Source of the DNA: Nemertoderma westbladi
Taxonomy: Eukaryota; Xenacoelomorpha; Nemertodermatida; Nemertodermatidae
Assembly: GCA_032718475.1 (NCBI GenBank)
Contig: JAUCBJ010000227.1
Coordinates: forward strand, 1 to 37,400
Length of the DNA stretch: 37,400 nt
Reading direction: 5' to 3'
Positions within the stretch are counted from its first letter, which is position 1, and each line of letters starts with the position of its first letter. Below the pieces are notes generated by a model. The model had not been told where the DNA came from, did no database searches, and saw nothing but the letters and a program-made list of their open reading frames with translations. Made by a program: the position numbers and the translations under genes. Below are positions 1 to 10,456 of the stretch, piece after piece.

Positions 1-2283
1 TCCAAAAAACTTTAACGCCATTAACTTGGGAGATCCTTCCAAGCACTCGATGAGGTATCTAAGTTTTTCTCCATTAGATAGTACAGAGTTCTGTATGTTA
101 TCTTTGTAATATTCATGACACATTGTTACAGAGGGTGGTGGTATACCCTTTTGGGTGTTTACTAATTTATCGCGTTCAAGCGCGATACTTTGCTGCACTT
201 CTTGCAACTCTAGCCTACTTTCCCTTACTGTGCCCTTGAATTGCTGGACAGTCTCCTGCATCTGCCCGAGCAGGATATCCATCCCCCGCCGTCTCTCGTC
301 CACCCATTCGACCGCCGAAGCGGGAGTCGCCAACGTTGTAGCGGGCGGACGAGGGACAACGGGCGACAAATTGTGAATATTTCGCTCGGGGTCCAGGACC
401 TGAACTGTCTCCTGGGCAGTTCTGCGGGGCACAGGTAGCTTAGTGCTATGCAGAGGGAATTTAGAGGTAGTTTCAGGGAGCACAGGTATGTCTATCACCG
501 AAGGGGTGATTTCAAGAACAGGCCTAATTATTTCAGGCTCATCTACTATAGTAGGGAGTCTTTCTATTTTAATTATTTGGTCTGTGGGCTCTGTACTACC
601 TAAGTTGGTGTTATTTAGTTGCCTTCTAACAGCTGGAGGCAAATCAGGCAATTTCTGACGGTGGAATGTTCTTTTACGTCTACTTAGACGAGATCTATTT
701 CCTTTGCCTTCAGTATCGGTGGTATCGCCTTCCTCCGATGATGTATATCCCTGTCTTTTGGGAGTAGATCGATCCATCATCCGCATATTGCTAGCCGTTA
801 ACTGTTTATTTATGCAGTCTTGATTCTCCTGAATGTTTTCCAATTCTAACTGGGTGGTTTCTTCAGTCGCTCTCCGTTCTGCTTCTGCCACTGCCTCTGC
901 CGCCTTTCTTTCAGCTGCTGCTTCTGCCAAGGTCGCCTTTGCTTCTGCCGCTGCCTCTGCCGCCCTTGCCTCTGCCGCTGCCTCTGCCGCCCTTGCCTCT
1001 GCCGCTGCCTCTGCCGCCTTTGCCTCTGCCGCTGCCGCTTTTGCCCCTGCTGCTGCCTCTGCCGCTGCCACTTTTCTTTCTGCTTCTGCAGCTACCACTG
1101 CTGCTTTCTTTCTGTCTTCTATGCGTTTTTTCTTTACTTGTTCTTCCCTTTCTCTAGCGATGCGGAGTTGTTCATCGAATTTAGCTTGGTTCGCCGCTAA
1201 CCTATCCACATCAATCGCATCTAACACAAGTTTGGCTCCTTCGCTATTAGGGCTAAGTCCCTCTAGCCTTCTCCTCAACTCTTCATCTCCCACAAAACGC
1301 TGATAGTCTGACAGATAGATATCAATGGCATCCTTCTTATGCGGTTTCTCTGCCGTCGCTTCACTTTCCACTTGGGAAAAAGTAGCGTCTGTTGATTCTC
1401 CATGGGTTGAGCGCTCCTCCAACTGAGCCTTCCACTGAGCTGCTCCTTGAACCTGGCGACTCACCCGTTGAAACCAAGTCTTTACGGCAACTTGCAACGA
1501 CGTGTCTTGTCTTCTTTTAGAAGCCTCCTCAAAGGCGGATAAGATTAGCCTAATTCGTAGAACTCTTTCTCTAACTTGATAAAGCAGCGATCCCTGCTCT
1601 TGAGGTCCTTGAGGTTGTTTAAACAGTTGTCTTTCTACTCGCTCCATAGAGCTGAAGAATCCCTGGGCGTATCCGGCTGCGGACCTCTTCCATACAGCTG
1701 GATCGATGGTTTCCTTGGCTACTCCCATCCGGTGTATGTCTTCCCAGGCAGCTTCTGATAAATCAAACGGGAGTCCGGGTCCGGGGAAGTTCCATTGCGA
1801 CTCGACAATAGACTTCAGTTCTTCACTAGTGTATCCCGCGTAACTATCTCTAGTTGACCGTTGACTTCTCGCCCAATCGATCTGGTGTTCTTCCACCGCG
1901 ATCAATAACCCAGCGAGCACGGCTGCAGGAAGGATGAGAAGGGGATCCGTATAAACCGCATCCGTCATCTCTGCTCCGCTCTCGGGTGTCAGCTCTACAG
2001 TATCCTCACTACTGGAGCTGCTGGGCCGCTGAGTAACAAGCTCCTGACTCGCGGGTTGTTGCTGTTCCGCTGCTGCTTGGTCCCGCTTGACCTGAGCTCG
2101 GGTGCCTATGATAGACCTACGATGTTGGACTAGCCTAGGTTCTGTTATTACTACTGGAGGGATGACCTTCCTCACAGTGGGAGGTGAACTGGATTTACGA
2201 CCAGACGTTTGTGCGTCTCTATCTGAGTCGCAGATAGTTACATCTAATAAACTGTCTGACAGGTTCTGCTTAGTATCAGACAT
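1..2283 (-). CDS. Partial gag-like coiled-coil protein of a probable LTR retroelement (runs off left edge)
   Basis: Reading the minus strand from ATG at 2283-2281, I checked every triplet to position 1 and found no stop in 761 codons. An in-frame stop lies just upstream at 2319-2317, so this ATG is the first available. The N-terminal ~110 residues are rich in Ser, Gln and Pro. A hydrophobic stretch lies near residues 115-130. Residues ~375-475 are a run of AAEAAAEA/AKAAEA repeats after a basic Arg/Glu segment, a predicted coiled coil. A basic patch (SRLSRRKRTFHR) follows near residue 530. The last ~40 visible residues include KLRYLIECLEGSP, which resembles the start of DUF1759, the gag-type domain of Pao/BEL elements. 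I infer a retroelement gag with an unusually long N-terminal extension. A host coiled-coil gene is possible because no protease or RT is visible inside the window. Confidence 0.62.
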   Translation of the reverse strand, partial: MSDTKQNLSDSLLDVTICDSDRDAQTSGRKSSSPPTVRKVIPPVVITEPRLVQHRRSIIGTRAQVKRDQAAAEQQQPASQELVTQRPSSSSSEDTVELTPESGAEMTDAVYTDPLLILPAAVLAGLLIAVEEHQIDWARSQRSTRDSYAGYTSEELKSIVESQWNFPGPGLPFDLSEAAWEDIHRMGVAKETIDPAVWKRSAAGYAQGFFSSMERVERQLFKQPQGPQEQGSLLYQVRERVLRIRLILSAFEEASKRRQDTSLQVAVKTWFQRVSRQVQGAAQWKAQLEERSTHGESTDATFSQVESEATAEKPHKKDAIDIYLSDYQRFVGDEELRRRLEGLSPNSEGAKLVLDAIDVDRLAANQAKFDEQLRIAREREEQVKKKRIEDRKKAAVVAAEAERKVAAAEAAAGAKAAAAEAKAAEAAAEARAAEAAAEARAAEAAAEAKATLAEAAAERKAAEAVAEAERRATEETTQLELENIQENQDCINKQLTASNMRMMDRSTPKRQGYTSSEEGDTTDTEGKGNRSRLSRRKRTFHRQKLPDLPPAVRRQLNNTNLGSTEPTDQIIKIERLPTIVDEPEIIRPVLEITPSVIDIPVLPETTSKFPLHSTKLPVPRRTAQETVQVLDPERNIHNLSPVVPRPPATTLATPASAVEWVDERRRGMDILLGQMQETVQQFKGTVRESRLELQEVQQSIALERDKLVNTQKGIPPPSVTMCHEYYKDNIQNSVLSNGEKLRYLIECLEGSPKLMALKFFG

Positions 2284-3600
2284 GACTATGTATACCGTTG
2301 AATGTCTACTGCTGTATTACAGTCTGAGTAAGTCTAATAACTCAGTATTAACTGCTAGCCTAGTAATTAATTACCGGTACTGCTACTCAGTGTAGCGTGA
2401 TATATAATATATTAGAATACCGGTATGCTTATAGTATATATAACTATATAAGTATTATTACAGACTAGGTTTATCACAGAATACCGGTATAATTTTAGCA
2501 CAAATATATATAAATATATAATAGGCCTATCGGAAATACCGGTATACAGCTTACAATTTATAGTATATATAATTCTGGACTAGAATTAATTACAAGTACC
2601 GGTATAATTTCAGCCTAAATTTATAGTAATAAAGATAATAGGCCTATCGTAAATACCGGTATATCAATTATTTTAAATAATTGAATTTCTGTATTTTAGG
2701 GTTACTTGGTTACTTACTTACTTTATTACCGTTATTTGAGCAGTAGTCCAACTGATATTGAGACCTAATTGTTATATGGTAGGCCTACTATTTATAAATC
2801 GTTAGATTTGATTTATAATATATATATACCCGTTTTAATGGGTTTTGTCAATGTTTGAAATAAATGTTATTATTTCTGGGGGTAATCACTACACAAAGCG
2901 GTGCGCTTTCAATGAAGTGTTACTTATGAGACACTAAAACAAATAATACTAATTTACCTAAGTTACTTAATACTACAAATTACGTACAATTCGGGTGAGA
3001 TTACAATCTCTAAATAAATGCAAAAATTTACAAAAAACGCAAAATACGAATTTTTAGGGTAATTTTACAAGAAGTCTACAAACCAGCCTAACAAAGGGTT
3101 AGAAAACTGGTTCTTACAACGGACAGGGTACTACGGTATTTGAAATAATAAGTAGTAGTAAATACACTGCGTTGTCTAGATAGGAAAATACCACCGCCTG
3201 ACGACCTATAGCCGTATCGCTATAGGTTCTACGTTATGTATCACGGAGTGTTCCTACCTAGAAGTTAATAGAGCTAATCGAATGTGCCTATTAACCACTT
3301 TACAACACAGATATAATGTCTACAATAATTACTTCCGGAAAGCACTGTACACTAAACCCTAAATTAGGTACGAGTACTTGTACAACAAATAATCAGTAGT
3401 TAAATATACTTGAACAGCTAAAAGAACCACGGCATCTGCTGGAGTGACCGATGCACAAAATCACCAGTCTTTACCTACGCCGAGCAGCCCGTATAGTACC
3501 GGGGTTAATTTAACTATAGCGGTATGTATAACAAACACAATTACTGTAGGAACAAACTTAGGGAATGAATGTTGCGGATAATCGCATAAACTCTGAATAA
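2284..3600. other. AT-rich non-coding stretch upstream of the gag-like ORF
   Basis: No coding region, RNA gene or terminal repeat is recognisable here. The sequence is AT-rich with many copies of the words ATACCGGTAT and TAGGCCTA. It lies upstream of the minus-strand ORF and could be its leader or promoter region, which is inference from position only. Confidence 0.5.
2405..2670. repeat. ~116-bp direct repeat, about two copies
   Basis: ATAGGCCTATCGGAAATACC at 2522 recurs as ATAGGCCTATCGTAAATACC near 2639, and ACCGGTATAATTTTAGC near 2494 recurs as ACCGGTATAATTTCAGC near 2597. Both pairs are spaced about 116 bp. The units are diverged and AT-rich. Confidence 0.6.
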
Positions 3601-4205
3601 TAAATATTACGCTACGCGTACAAACTACTCAAATAAAATACAGACCGAACACTGACAGACTACTATCAAGCCTAAACAAACTACGGTATATGCAGACTCC
3701 GAAATGATTAGGGAGTATGCGCTCTAACCCAGTAGTGCGACTTATTCTTTAGTTGGGGGATTACCTTACAGCGTTCGCTGCCCCTACTGCCTAATCGTAC
3801 TTAATCGGACAGATGATCTACACACGCGGCAATCCGTTCAGACTTAATAACAGCCAGACAACTATCCAGCCTACAAATTATTTAAATAAAATTATACGCT
3901 ACCCGTACAGACTTACACAAACAAAGTACAGACTAAACGATGGCAGACTACTCTCAAGCCTAAATAAACCACAGGACATGCAGACTCCGAAATGATTAGG
4001 GAGTATGCGCTCTAACCCAGTAGTGCGACTTATTCTTTAGTTGGGGGTTTACCTTACCGCATTGGCTGCCCCTACTTCCTAACCGTACTTAATCGGACAA
4101 GTGCTCTACACACACTGCAATTCGTTCGGACTTAACAGCAATCAGACAACAGCTCAGCCTACAAATCGTCTGTACAATCTGATCAGGCTTACACGCCTTC
4201 TGTTC
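3600..4205. repeat. 288-bp tandem repeat, about two copies
   Basis: A block starting GAAATGATTAGGGAGTATGC at 3701 recurs at 3989, exactly 288 bp later, and the following ~60 bases are almost identical. Flanking sequence (ACGCTAC-CGTACA at ~3612 and ~3896) extends the match on both sides, so about two full units with partial ends are present. No ORF of note is carried. It lies between the gag-like ORF and the 1.07-kb repeat copy. Confidence 0.8.
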
Positions 4206-4261
4206 AATACTGGCCTACAAATAAATAAAACTTGACAGAAATAAGTAAAATCTCAATAAAA

Positions 4262-4285
4262 AATCAGGGCGGCCGTTCCCTGATT
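4262..4285. repeat. Perfect 8-bp stem hairpin after AATAAA
   Basis: AATCAGGG (4262-4269) and CCCTGATT (4278-4285) are perfect inverted arms around an 8-nt GC-rich loop, immediately after CAATAAAAA. The role is unknown. Confidence 0.6.
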
Positions 4286-4479
4286 AAGTACTAAGACCTA
4301 CCGGTATACAACTATCAAAATCGAATAATACTGCTGTACTTGTACTGCTGTAGGTACCGGTCCGAGTGGTTAGGTAGTCAGGCCTACTGGTACCGGTTCT
4401 GGCAGTTGGGCCTACTGACCTACAGATGTACCGGTTGACCGGTACTTTCAACTTTATTGCTTACTGCAACAAAGAAGCA

Positions 4480-5530
4480 ATATCCTTTAATGTTCGCGCT
4501 TTCAGACCTTTGGCAGTTTAACCCACCAAATTAAGATGTCTTCTAGATATTAAATCTGCTTTTAGTCTATGACAAGTATTTGATTCACTACACTAGTCGA
4601 AACCAATCCGTGCGCGACCATTCACCCGCTGGATATTCCCGGGAGATTGGGTTCTACGGTTTAATTTTATTGCTATGTAAGCCTAATGTATTATTCGACT
4701 GACAGTATTATATAATCTCTGACAATATTATTCACCTTCGGTAATATTAACAGTTCCTTTAGGACGTGGCGCTTTATCTATATAAACAGAGTTATGACTT
4801 AAACTACTCACAACGATATGGCTTAATTATAATTCACATATATGGCGCATTCTTTAGGAATTGCTTCTTTAACAGACTCACTCATACACAATGCTGCACA
4901 ATACTGCACACTAATCTGCCAATCTTCACTGATTTTAGTCACATATAAAAGGAACACAGGCTGACTCATGTAGGGTCTATCAAATAACATTAGATTCACT
5001 TCAAACCACTTTAACATAAGTCACAATCGTTATTGGTAACCTTTCTCTCTTACCTTCGGTATATCAAGAATATTGGGTTGCGGGGTTATTTATCGTTATT
5101 CCAAATATAATAATTCATCAACCATATTATGAAGAACTGACAGTAAATAGCAGTATAAAACAACAACTGAACAGTTAGGTATATCGGTACATCAGTACCG
5201 GTATGTCAGCATTGAGATATTTACAGAGATATTCAAGTTAAAGGATATATGCCCTTTATAATTAAACCTACTAGTGTAAGACTAAAAAGCAGTACAGCAC
5301 AAAATACTTCCAAGCCGTTCTTTCTTTGGCTCAAGACTGAATGTAAACACTGCACATAGGCATTGCGTCATTTCTCGGAAATTTTCTGTACAAGGAGCCA
5401 CAAAAACGCTCTCATTGGCTGACTGAACTGAGAGACGCCGTAGAACAAAGGAAATCAACACGTATGAATGTCAGCTGTTAACCGTAGTCATAGTAACTAC
5501 TGTTCAAGAGTAGCTATCACCCTTTTGCGT
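4480..5530. repeat. Diverged copy of the ~1.07-kb dispersed repeat
   Basis: This stretch aligns along most of its length with the 15998-18136 dimer. Shared words include CATTCACCCGCTGGATAT (~4620), AACAGTTCCTTTAGGACGTG (~4750), GGCGCATTCTTTAGGAA (~4845), GACTCATGTAG (~4963) and CGCTCTCATTGGC (~5407). By eye the identity is roughly three quarters. A TATA-like word on the plus strand (ACATATAAAAGG, ~4940) and an inverted CCAAT (ATTGG, 5414) are conserved in the other copies as TATA-like and CCAAT-like words. It may be an LTR or a non-autonomous element. Its position upstream of the minus-strand gag-like ORF makes an LTR role possible but unproven. Confidence 0.72.
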
Positions 5531-5717
5531 CACGAATTGCCATAGAATCATAAAATATGCCTTTCACAGTACACATACGGAGGAAATAGGTCTTAGATCC
5601 TCTAAAAACACAGATACAGCAATAATACGGTCTCTTACACTTATTAAATCAACTACGGAGTATTTTAATGTAAAAGATAATAAAAATAACGGGGCAATTC
5701 AGCAAAGGCTTTTACAA

Positions 5718-5799
5718 CAGCACTGAGTAAAATGAAAACGCTGAAAACCCAAAAATTCAAAACACTTAAACACAGCACTGAGTAAAATGAAAACGCTGA
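5718..5799. repeat. Direct repeat of a 27-bp word in a LINE 3' UTR
   Basis: CAGCACTGAGTAAAATGAAA and its 7-bp continuation occur at 5718-5744 and again at 5773-5799, 55 bp apart. They lie about 130-210 bp downstream of the LINE stop codon on the minus strand, so probably in the element's 3' UTR. Confidence 0.75.
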
Positions 5800-5930
5800 T
5801 CAAGTCTACTTCAAGATCTAGTTAATCTACAAGCCCTTATAATAAAAAGCACTTGAGTACCATTTGCATCCATCCTGAAATACAAGCCCCCATCGAAAGC
5901 CCCCAGTCTAAAGGCTAAGTGGTTGATCTG

Positions 5931-7139
5931 TCACACCTGAAGTCGATAAAGCTCTTGAATACACTCCCTCCTGACCGATAATTGCGTACCAGTTTTATAG
6001 AGCATGTTAGTGATATATAGGACGCGCATCTGATCCATAAAGCATAGCTCCGTCCCTCCAATCCGTTTAATGATTGACTTAAGGCAGTATCGTCCGGTTA
6101 CTAGAGCTTGCAGTCGTGGCAAACCAAGCTTCCAACCTCCTATGGAATAGTCCGAAAACAGCGGCACAGACATTTGACCTGCAAGATGTTGAGTTAGAAT
6201 GTGGCTAAACAACCCATAAACCTTCTCATTACCAGAGTTCATGCAGGAGTAAATTACCCTCGCCTTTGAAAGTGTTACCATAGTTGAAAATGTTCGATCA
6301 TTAAAGAGCGCCTGCAGGATATCATTTGATATGTAATTCCCCATGCGTAACAAAGAACGTTGCGCTTTACGCCAGGTCCGACCAATACATTCTCCTAGTG
6401 CCCCCTCAATAATATGTGACCCATATAATATTGATGGAGCGGATATGGCACCCCACACCAAAGCAGTAATATCCAGCGGCACATCATCACTAGCCAAGCC
6501 ACGTATATTAATCCTGGATGTATTCATCCATATCTTCCTTGTAAAGTAGTCACTTATGTTCTGTCTTGATGGTGGCAAAGGCAGCCCTAAGTATATACAT
6601 TTTGAAACTGCCTGTAACTTTGCACCACTCCCAGTGTGTATGCTTTCTGATTTGCCCATATCTGCTCGTGCTGAGAATGGGCATATTACATAATATGTCT
6701 TCTTAAAATTGATGACCAGGTCATGCTCTTTAAAGTATTGTTCACATAAGTATAGCATCTTCTGTATATTAGTTCCCATGTTAGCTAGGAGTAGGACATC
6801 ATCGGCATAGCCTAAGATTGAGTATGCTTCCCTATTTATATGCAGCCCAAAACCTGCTGATTCAATAAGGTTGAACAAGTCATCAAGATATATGTTAAAG
6901 AGGATTGATGATAAGACACCACCTTGTCTTACTCCACGTCGTAGTGGTATTGGTTTCCTTGAGATACTGTTACCTATCCTCATCAATGCTACAGATTGGC
7001 TATAGTAGGAGCATAGTGTTCGAATGATTCTTACATCAAGAGTAGTTTCTGCTAATTTTGTCATTAGTTTCTCGTATGAGACAGAATCAAATGCGCTTGT
7101 CAAATCAAGTGAAACCATGTCACTAATTGCAAAACATAG
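5931..7139 (-). pseudogene. 5'-truncated non-LTR retrotransposon reverse transcriptase
   Basis: An uninterrupted frame of about 400 codons encodes the RT core and C-terminal region of a LINE. Visible motifs are motif A (SLDLTSAFDSV), the GVRQGGVLSSILFNIYLDDL block, and the catalytic LGYADDVLLLA. Thumb/connection-like sequence follows (LYGSHIIEGALG), ending at TGA 5933-5931. The ATG at 7118 is internal, because the frame continues upstream with RT-like residues (CFAISDM) to about 7139. There homology stops and an in-frame TAA follows, so the endonuclease and N-terminal RT (fingers) are missing. Such 5' truncation is typical of target-primed reverse transcription. The frame is otherwise intact, which suggests a fairly young insertion. 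I place it near the CR1/jockey-type LINEs only loosely. Confidence 0.88.
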
Positions 7140-7188
7140 ACGGGTGGTGTCCGTCCGCCGTGCAGGTTATCAACGGGCACCGCCCGTC
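7139..7188. repeat. Imperfect inverted repeat at the LINE 5' truncation point
   Basis: GACGGGTGGTG (7139-7149) pairs with CACCGCCCGTC (7178-7188) with one G-T wobble. It is GC-rich in an AT-rich region and sits where RT homology ends. Confidence 0.5.
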
Positions 7189-7279
7189 TGCCAGGCTCGA
7201 AGGGTTAATTGATCATTTAACATTGATGCGATGAGATATTAATTCACCGAGATGGGATTAGCGGAATCAGACATAAACA

Positions 7280-7297
7280 CCCCCCCCCCCCCCCCCT
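7280..7297. repeat. Poly-C tract (18 C)
   Basis: An uninterrupted run of 18 C follows ATAAACA. It is one of several long G/C homopolymers in the window. Confidence 0.95.
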
Positions 7298-8588
7298 TTC
7301 TTGTCATCAAAATTGATACACGAGTAAAATATGTACCGGTAACGGTTGTTATGACAACTTAAATAATAATTAACATTCTGGTAATTTAAATGATACCAGT
7401 AACACTAACACAACGAAACAATAATATTGCCGTGTAACACTATTTAACAAAATTACTAGTATTCTTACTTGACTAATATTAGTTCACATTTACACAATAA
7501 GTTTCATATATTTATTTGGAAAATTACTGTTCTAGAACAATATATTTTTGTTCTTATTTTTATAACAGTAGGCCTACCTATAGGCGAGTCAATCTAGAAA
7601 AAAGGGGGTTTAATCCATAACTAATTCGCAATTTATCCCCGAACCACGTTTTTATTAATTCTATATTACCTAGTTATATTGGTGAGGTTTTCCCCAAATT
7701 TGGTACAAACAAACTTTAGTGCATTGACTATCGATTGAATTAACTACATGCACTACTACATACTGTACATACTGTAGTTGTTACCAATTTAATTTACCTA
7801 ACAACGGAAATTTGTATAATAATTTCGTCATTTTTACTACCATATTGGCTGGTACAAAATTGGAAGCTTATTAACAATCGGGTGTATGTATCAGATTAGT
7901 CGGCCTCAAAAACCCTTATTCCCAAACAAATACCCAGGCATACAGTATGATAAACTATTGTGATTTTCAAACTAAAACAAATAAATGAATTACACCTAAA
8001 TTCAATACAGCAATCCCAACTCTATTATGTGAAAAATCTTCGCTTAAATTTGATGAAATTATTATATTTCTCCTTGCAGTGTTATTATATAATTTTGGAA
8101 CATCACCAATTTTTGCCACTTACTCTTCCGTACTGTTTCTTTTGTTTGGCTTGTATTATGCAAATTTACGCAGAATTCCATGAATAAACATATTATGATC
8201 CGCAAAATAAAATTTTGTGGACTTTTTTGGACATTTACAAGGTAATACAGTAGATTATAAAATTTGTGGTTCGGATTGATTGCGAAATACTTCGCTAGAT
8301 TGACTCGACTAGGCCCGACTACTCGTTTGGCATGACTATGCCCTGTGATACCAACTGTAGCACCATTTGTTCAATGTGTGAATTATCAGTTATCATGTGT
8401 TTTATTTGTTCAAGTATAACATTTGTTGCTTCTGATAGAGAGGTCTTCTATTATTTTTCTAAAAATAATTATTTATTGCGGCAATAATTTAACGAAATTA
8501 ACACAATGAAATGAAATATTTACTTAGATACGTAGATATTAGGTACTGTTAGCAGTTAAATAATGTTTGAGAGTTACAATTAACCGTA
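7298..8588. other. AT-rich intergenic DNA, no feature recognised
   Basis: I see no coding region, terminal repeats or RNA gene in this stretch. It contains scattered TACTGTA words and short AT-rich runs only. Confidence 0.5.
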
Positions 8589-10008
8589 TTAGTTATCCAC
8601 CCCAGATCCCGGTCCCATCTCCGAATCCGAGTCCTCGCCAAGACCTCCAACCCCCGCGGAGGCAGAGCGAACATGACTGAAGTAGTGCAAACTGCAGTCT
8701 CCACCCAAGACATAGGCATAGCCGCGGTTTCGCATAGACTCACGCCTTACCACCAGTACTTCTGTGAGGTGTGTGATGAGGATTGTGGCCTCGGCACACC
8801 AGACACAATTTGAGGTTCCCACCAGCAGTGTGAAGGCCATCCGTTAGTCTTCACACACTGACTGGTAATGTGCCTTCATTTGGTGCACCTGCTGCTTGAG
8901 GAGGGATTCTGTCGACCGGTTGGTTTGAATGTAGGAGGTAGCATCAGGGTAAATAACCACAATGTCGAACGACGCTATCTGCTGATTGGACCAAACCCCC
9001 CGGCTGACCAGGTCTGCGTGGACCCTACCCACCGCTCGACTGTCCTCGTCCAGGTGACCACAAGAGAGAGTAACTTCACGCTGCACCAAAGGCTGAAGCA
9101 AGTAGTTCGCTGTAGACCTCCCTCAGGCACGTATGGGACTTGATGACGAGGCCTCCTGACTTGCAGCTGAGGGTGTGCGTAGTAGTGAAGTGGCCACCAC
9201 AGCCCTAGCATTTGGTGGGGAGACCCGGTGGAACCAAACCATAGCAAAGGACGAGACTGTTACGGAACTCATCAGGGCTTAAAGCATGGTGATCCACAGC
9301 CGATGGTTGGGCTGTGAGCCAGCCGCCAGTGCTATTCACAATGGCCCATTCTACGGTTCTACGTCGACTGAATCCTCCATTTTGGACTTGTAATCTGCGT
9401 CTTGGGCACAGCGGCTCGCCTTTAGGGTGCTTCCCAACTTGGAATTCTGGCCCACCATGAGGAGGGGTTCACCCAAACGGATTGTCTCGACGACTACCAA
9501 TGTCCCATAGGTGGAGGTAGCCCGTGCGGAAGTCTTTCGAGTGAGTGGGTCCCTCAGTCCTATCCCTCCGTGGCGTGTGGTAAGGAGGACGATTTCCTCA
9601 TCAACTGTGTGCAGAGGGAAGCCAAACAGTGCTGGGATGATTTTCTTGACCAGTGCTGTGCAGGTTGGGGTGTTAGCAACATCCTCGGTTGGTGACACGC
9701 GGAGGAGGTAGTCCCACTCTGCCTGTATCCTGACTCCTGTGTGGGCAGCCTGGGGATACTCTTTGGCAATTTTGGTGATGTTTTCGATGCTGCGGACCCA
9801 GCCGGCCACCTTTTCAGCTAAGAATTTGGCGCGACCAACCTCCAAACCAATGTATCTGCCAAGGAAGCAGTGCCCGGAAACCATCTGGACACCGCGTGGC
9901 CCAAACAATGCTTGGGCCCCGATTCTCGAGCCCCGGCTTAACTATCAGAAAGCTCTTCTCAGGCTCAGGATAGTAGCCTATGCTGGGACCTAGCCGATGC
10001 AGCACGTG
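8589..10008 (-). pseudogene. Decayed RT C-terminal region with CCHC knuckle and endonuclease-like tail
   Basis: Read on the minus strand, three frames together follow one protein family. It starts with GYYPEPEKSFLIVKP (near 9970) and shifts frame near 9920 into GVQMVSGHCFLGRYIG and the 9908-9351 frame, with YPQAAHTGVRIQAEWDYLLR and HGGIGLRDP. It continues to a knuckle near 9200 that reads C-stop-GC...HTLSC. It ends in a DLVSRGVW...SFDIVVIYPDATSY block (~9040-8945) and, after another shift, YAYVLGG...FSHVRSA (~8700-8650). This order is known to me from RT-bearing elements common in marine invertebrates. The CCHC plus D...D tail recalls the restriction-like endonuclease end of R2-type LINEs, which is inference. 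Frameshifts and at least one stop make it a pseudogene. The 5' RT catalytic part is absent. Confidence 0.72.
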
Positions 10009-10357
10009 CCACCATTATTTTTCCAATATTTTTATAAATGGCACAAAATAAAAACACTAAATTTAGTACATAATATTCAGAATAATTACTATTTAGATTT
10101 ATTTACTGGGGATAGAGGAATATGGAACTCTTCCTTAAATTAATTACTATATATTTATTTTGTCTTAAAAATTTATTTTCCAAATAAAAGTTAAATAAAA
10201 AATTTCTTATAATTTTATATAATCAATATTATTGATAAAAAAGTCTAGATAAATATAGTCTGAGAAGGGGATTATTTGAATGTGGTGATTCATATGGTCA
10301 TACCACTCATTCCAGTATAGCCGTAGTAACAGCATCACTGGGTAAGAAGTTTGTGAA
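10009..10357. other. Upstream region of the KLHL gene
   Basis: This is a very AT-rich 350 bp. TTATATAAT (~10213) could serve as a TATA-like element, but nothing fixes a transcription start. GGTAAGAAG at ~10340 resembles a splice donor but lies just before the coding start, with no acceptor seen. Confidence 0.3.
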
Positions 10358-10456
10358 ATGAGGCAATGTCTTCAACATCCGAGCCGGAAAATAACATGGG
10401 TGATCGTTTCTTATCCAACATTAGTAGGGAATTGGTATATGAACCCTTTGACATAG
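10358..10456 (+). promoter_or_regulatory. Overlapping upstream ORF (32 codons) at the KLHL start
   Basis: An out-of-frame ATG at 10358 opens a 32-residue reading frame that ends at TAG 10454-10456, overlapping both candidate KLHL start codons. If the mRNA starts upstream of it, scanning ribosomes would meet this ATG first. Its context (GAAATGA) is moderate, so leaky scanning is likely. Confidence 0.35.

Noticed and set aside
833-1303. Plus-strand ORFs rich in Ala/Ser and Leu/Pro
   Set aside because: They are antisense shadows of the minus-strand Ala/Glu/Lys coiled-coil repeat, whose frame is open for 761 codons and has a more credible composition.
4262-4285. Rho-independent terminator
   Set aside because: The stem is followed by AAGTACT rather than a T-run, and the window is eukaryotic.
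10339-10347. Splice donor (GGTAAGAAG) before the KLHL start
   Set aside because: No matching acceptor lies between it and the coding start, and the coding frame needs no splicing.
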